A DNA stretch of 22,152 nt from Phoronis australis. Its lineage: Eukaryota > Phoronida > Phoronidae. The stretch lies in NCBI GenBank assembly GCA_002633005.1, contig NMRA01000122.1:705238-727389 (forward strand), written 5' to 3'. A model generated the notes under the pieces. That model did not search any database and was not told the origin of the DNA. It was given only the letters and a program-made list of their open reading frames with translations. Position numbers and translations under genes: made by a program. Position 1 is the first letter of the stretch. Each line of letters begins with the position of its first letter. Of this stretch, positions 21,521-22,152 are shown piece by piece.

Positions 21521-21943
21521 CAGTGGCCAGTTGCATGAAACAGTCCCAAATAGGGACTCAACTAAGGTCCCTAAGTCTTTTTGCTATTTGTGTCTTTATG
21601 GACTCACATATGCAATATTTTTCTATCATTTTATCTTTATTATGAGCTCCTCTTTGATTAATGACATTTTCTAATAATATAACTAAAAACTGAGCCCTTA
21701 ATTCATTGACTTAGTCCTTAAATTGGGGGTGTTGCATGAAAAGATCCCTAGTTATTTTTGAGAATATTGACAATTCAACAGTTCACACTTGATTTGTATC
21801 AAAGTCAAAAGTTGACTTAATAGTGAGACTAAAACAATATGAGAAAGGACAATCAATGTTTTCACAAGTCTACAAATATGCAGCAAATTTAGGGAACTTA
21901 GTTGAGTCCCTATTGAGGGACTGTTTCATGCAACCCGGCACTG
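21521..21943. mobile_element. MITE copy 2 of the same family, in opposite orientation
   Basis: The left end starts CAGTGGCCAGTTGCATGAAA and continues CAGTCCCAAATAGGGACTCAAC. The right end closes with its complement, ...TTTCATGCAACCCGGCACTG. The inverted repeats exceed 45 bp including AGGGACTCAACTAAG. Near the middle, TGTTGCATGAAAAGATCCC (from about 21739) resembles a further end of the family, so an internal fragment may be nested here. CAGTG ends would fit a hAT MITE, but no 8 bp duplication is visible. Confidence 0.7.
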
Positions 21944-22021
21944 GTGTCTTCAATAATCAATCATCCACATTTCAACAGAATGCACAGAGAGGTTTGTATC
22001 TTATGCTTTTATGCTGGCTTG

Positions 22022-22114
22022 TTACTTGGCGGAATTCTTCCGCCAAGTATGTTGCTTTGACAGCAAGTTTTTACTTGGCGGAATTCTTCCGCCAAGTATG
22101 TTGCTCTGACAGCA

Positions 22115-22119
<5 letters not shown>
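22022..22119. repeat. Two tandem 49 bp units, each with a 12 bp-arm palindrome
   Basis: Unit 22022-22070 is repeated at 22071-22119 with a single substitution (TTTGAC versus TCTGAC). Each unit contains TACTTGGCGGAA and TTCCGCCAAGTA separated by TTC, a perfect inverted repeat with 12 bp arms. A smaller TTGCT...AGCAA hairpin follows. The array runs straight into the terminal T run, so further copies may lie beyond it. Confidence 0.9.

Positions 22120-22152
<33 letters not shown>
22117..22152. repeat. Terminal run of 36 T
   Basis: The window ends in 36 uninterrupted T. It could be the A tail of a minus-strand retroelement, a homopolymer that follows the palindromic repeat, or an assembly stop. 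The sequence does not decide between these. Confidence 0.9.

Larger units (their letters stand above)
11601..22152 (+). other. GLDC intron 2, 5' portion (over 10.5 kb, open at the window end)
   Basis: The intron starts with the strong donor GTAAGT at 11601. I searched by eye for the next conserved P-protein segment (the WRSYIGMGYYN region) on the + strand and found none before 22152. The intron therefore probably continues beyond the window, although a diverged exon could have been missed. The sequence is dominated by transposon-derived inverted repeats, listed separately. I recognise nothing in 11640-12190, 12440-13430, 14340-15210 or 17320-20950 apart from short hairpins. Confidence 0.65.

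Overview
The window looks like nuclear DNA of an invertebrate animal, probably marine. It is AT-rich, has spliced exons with GT/AG borders and kilobase-scale introns, and is full of decayed DNA transposons and MITEs. No bacterial gene organisation, tRNA or rRNA was found. The species cannot be named from the sequence. The window starts in a run of G and ends in a 36-base run of T, so it may be a whole contig that stops at homopolymers. All comparisons were made by eye, so repeat boundaries are approximate unless a target-site duplication fixes them.

The one host gene I can support is the 5' end of the mitochondrial glycine dehydrogenase (glycine cleavage system P-protein, GLDC) on the + strand. 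Exon 1 (6971-7204) carries a presequence and the start of the mature protein. Exon 2 (11522-11600) continues the same protein in frame after a 4.3 kb intron. I found no third exon, so intron 2 runs from 11601 beyond the end of the window (over 10.5 kb). The probable promoter and 5' UTR lie in about 340 bp upstream of the ATG.

Layout. 1-3606: intergenic DNA with no convincing gene, holding a diverged short duplication (about 960-1570) and a degenerate GATAG/GTAACTC-rich tandem array (about 2490-2820). 3611-6629: a 3.0 kb DNA transposon with about 600 bp terminal inverted repeats, each built from tandem subunits. It encloses a broken, probably once-spliced element gene (about 4688-5540) with its own AATAAA signal. 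6630-6970: GLDC upstream region. 7205-11521: intron 1, with a TTAA-flanked MITE (8660-8803) and a larger MITE (about 9438-9909) that contains an 86 bp tandem duplication.

11601-22152: intron 2, which holds inverted-repeat hairpins (12196-12319 and 12341-12434), a hAT-type MITE with a perfect 8 bp target duplication (13787-14326), and a 2.1 kb inverted-repeat element flanked by GCTTC (15216-17315). Near the end are two copies of one MITE family in opposite orientation (about 20957-21512 and 21521-21943), the first interrupted by a 96 bp palindrome related to the 12341-12434 hairpin. The window closes with a 49 bp tandem repeat of palindromes (22022-22119) and the T run. The main story is one housekeeping mitochondrial gene whose long introns and upstream flank have been heavily colonised by several transposon superfamilies.
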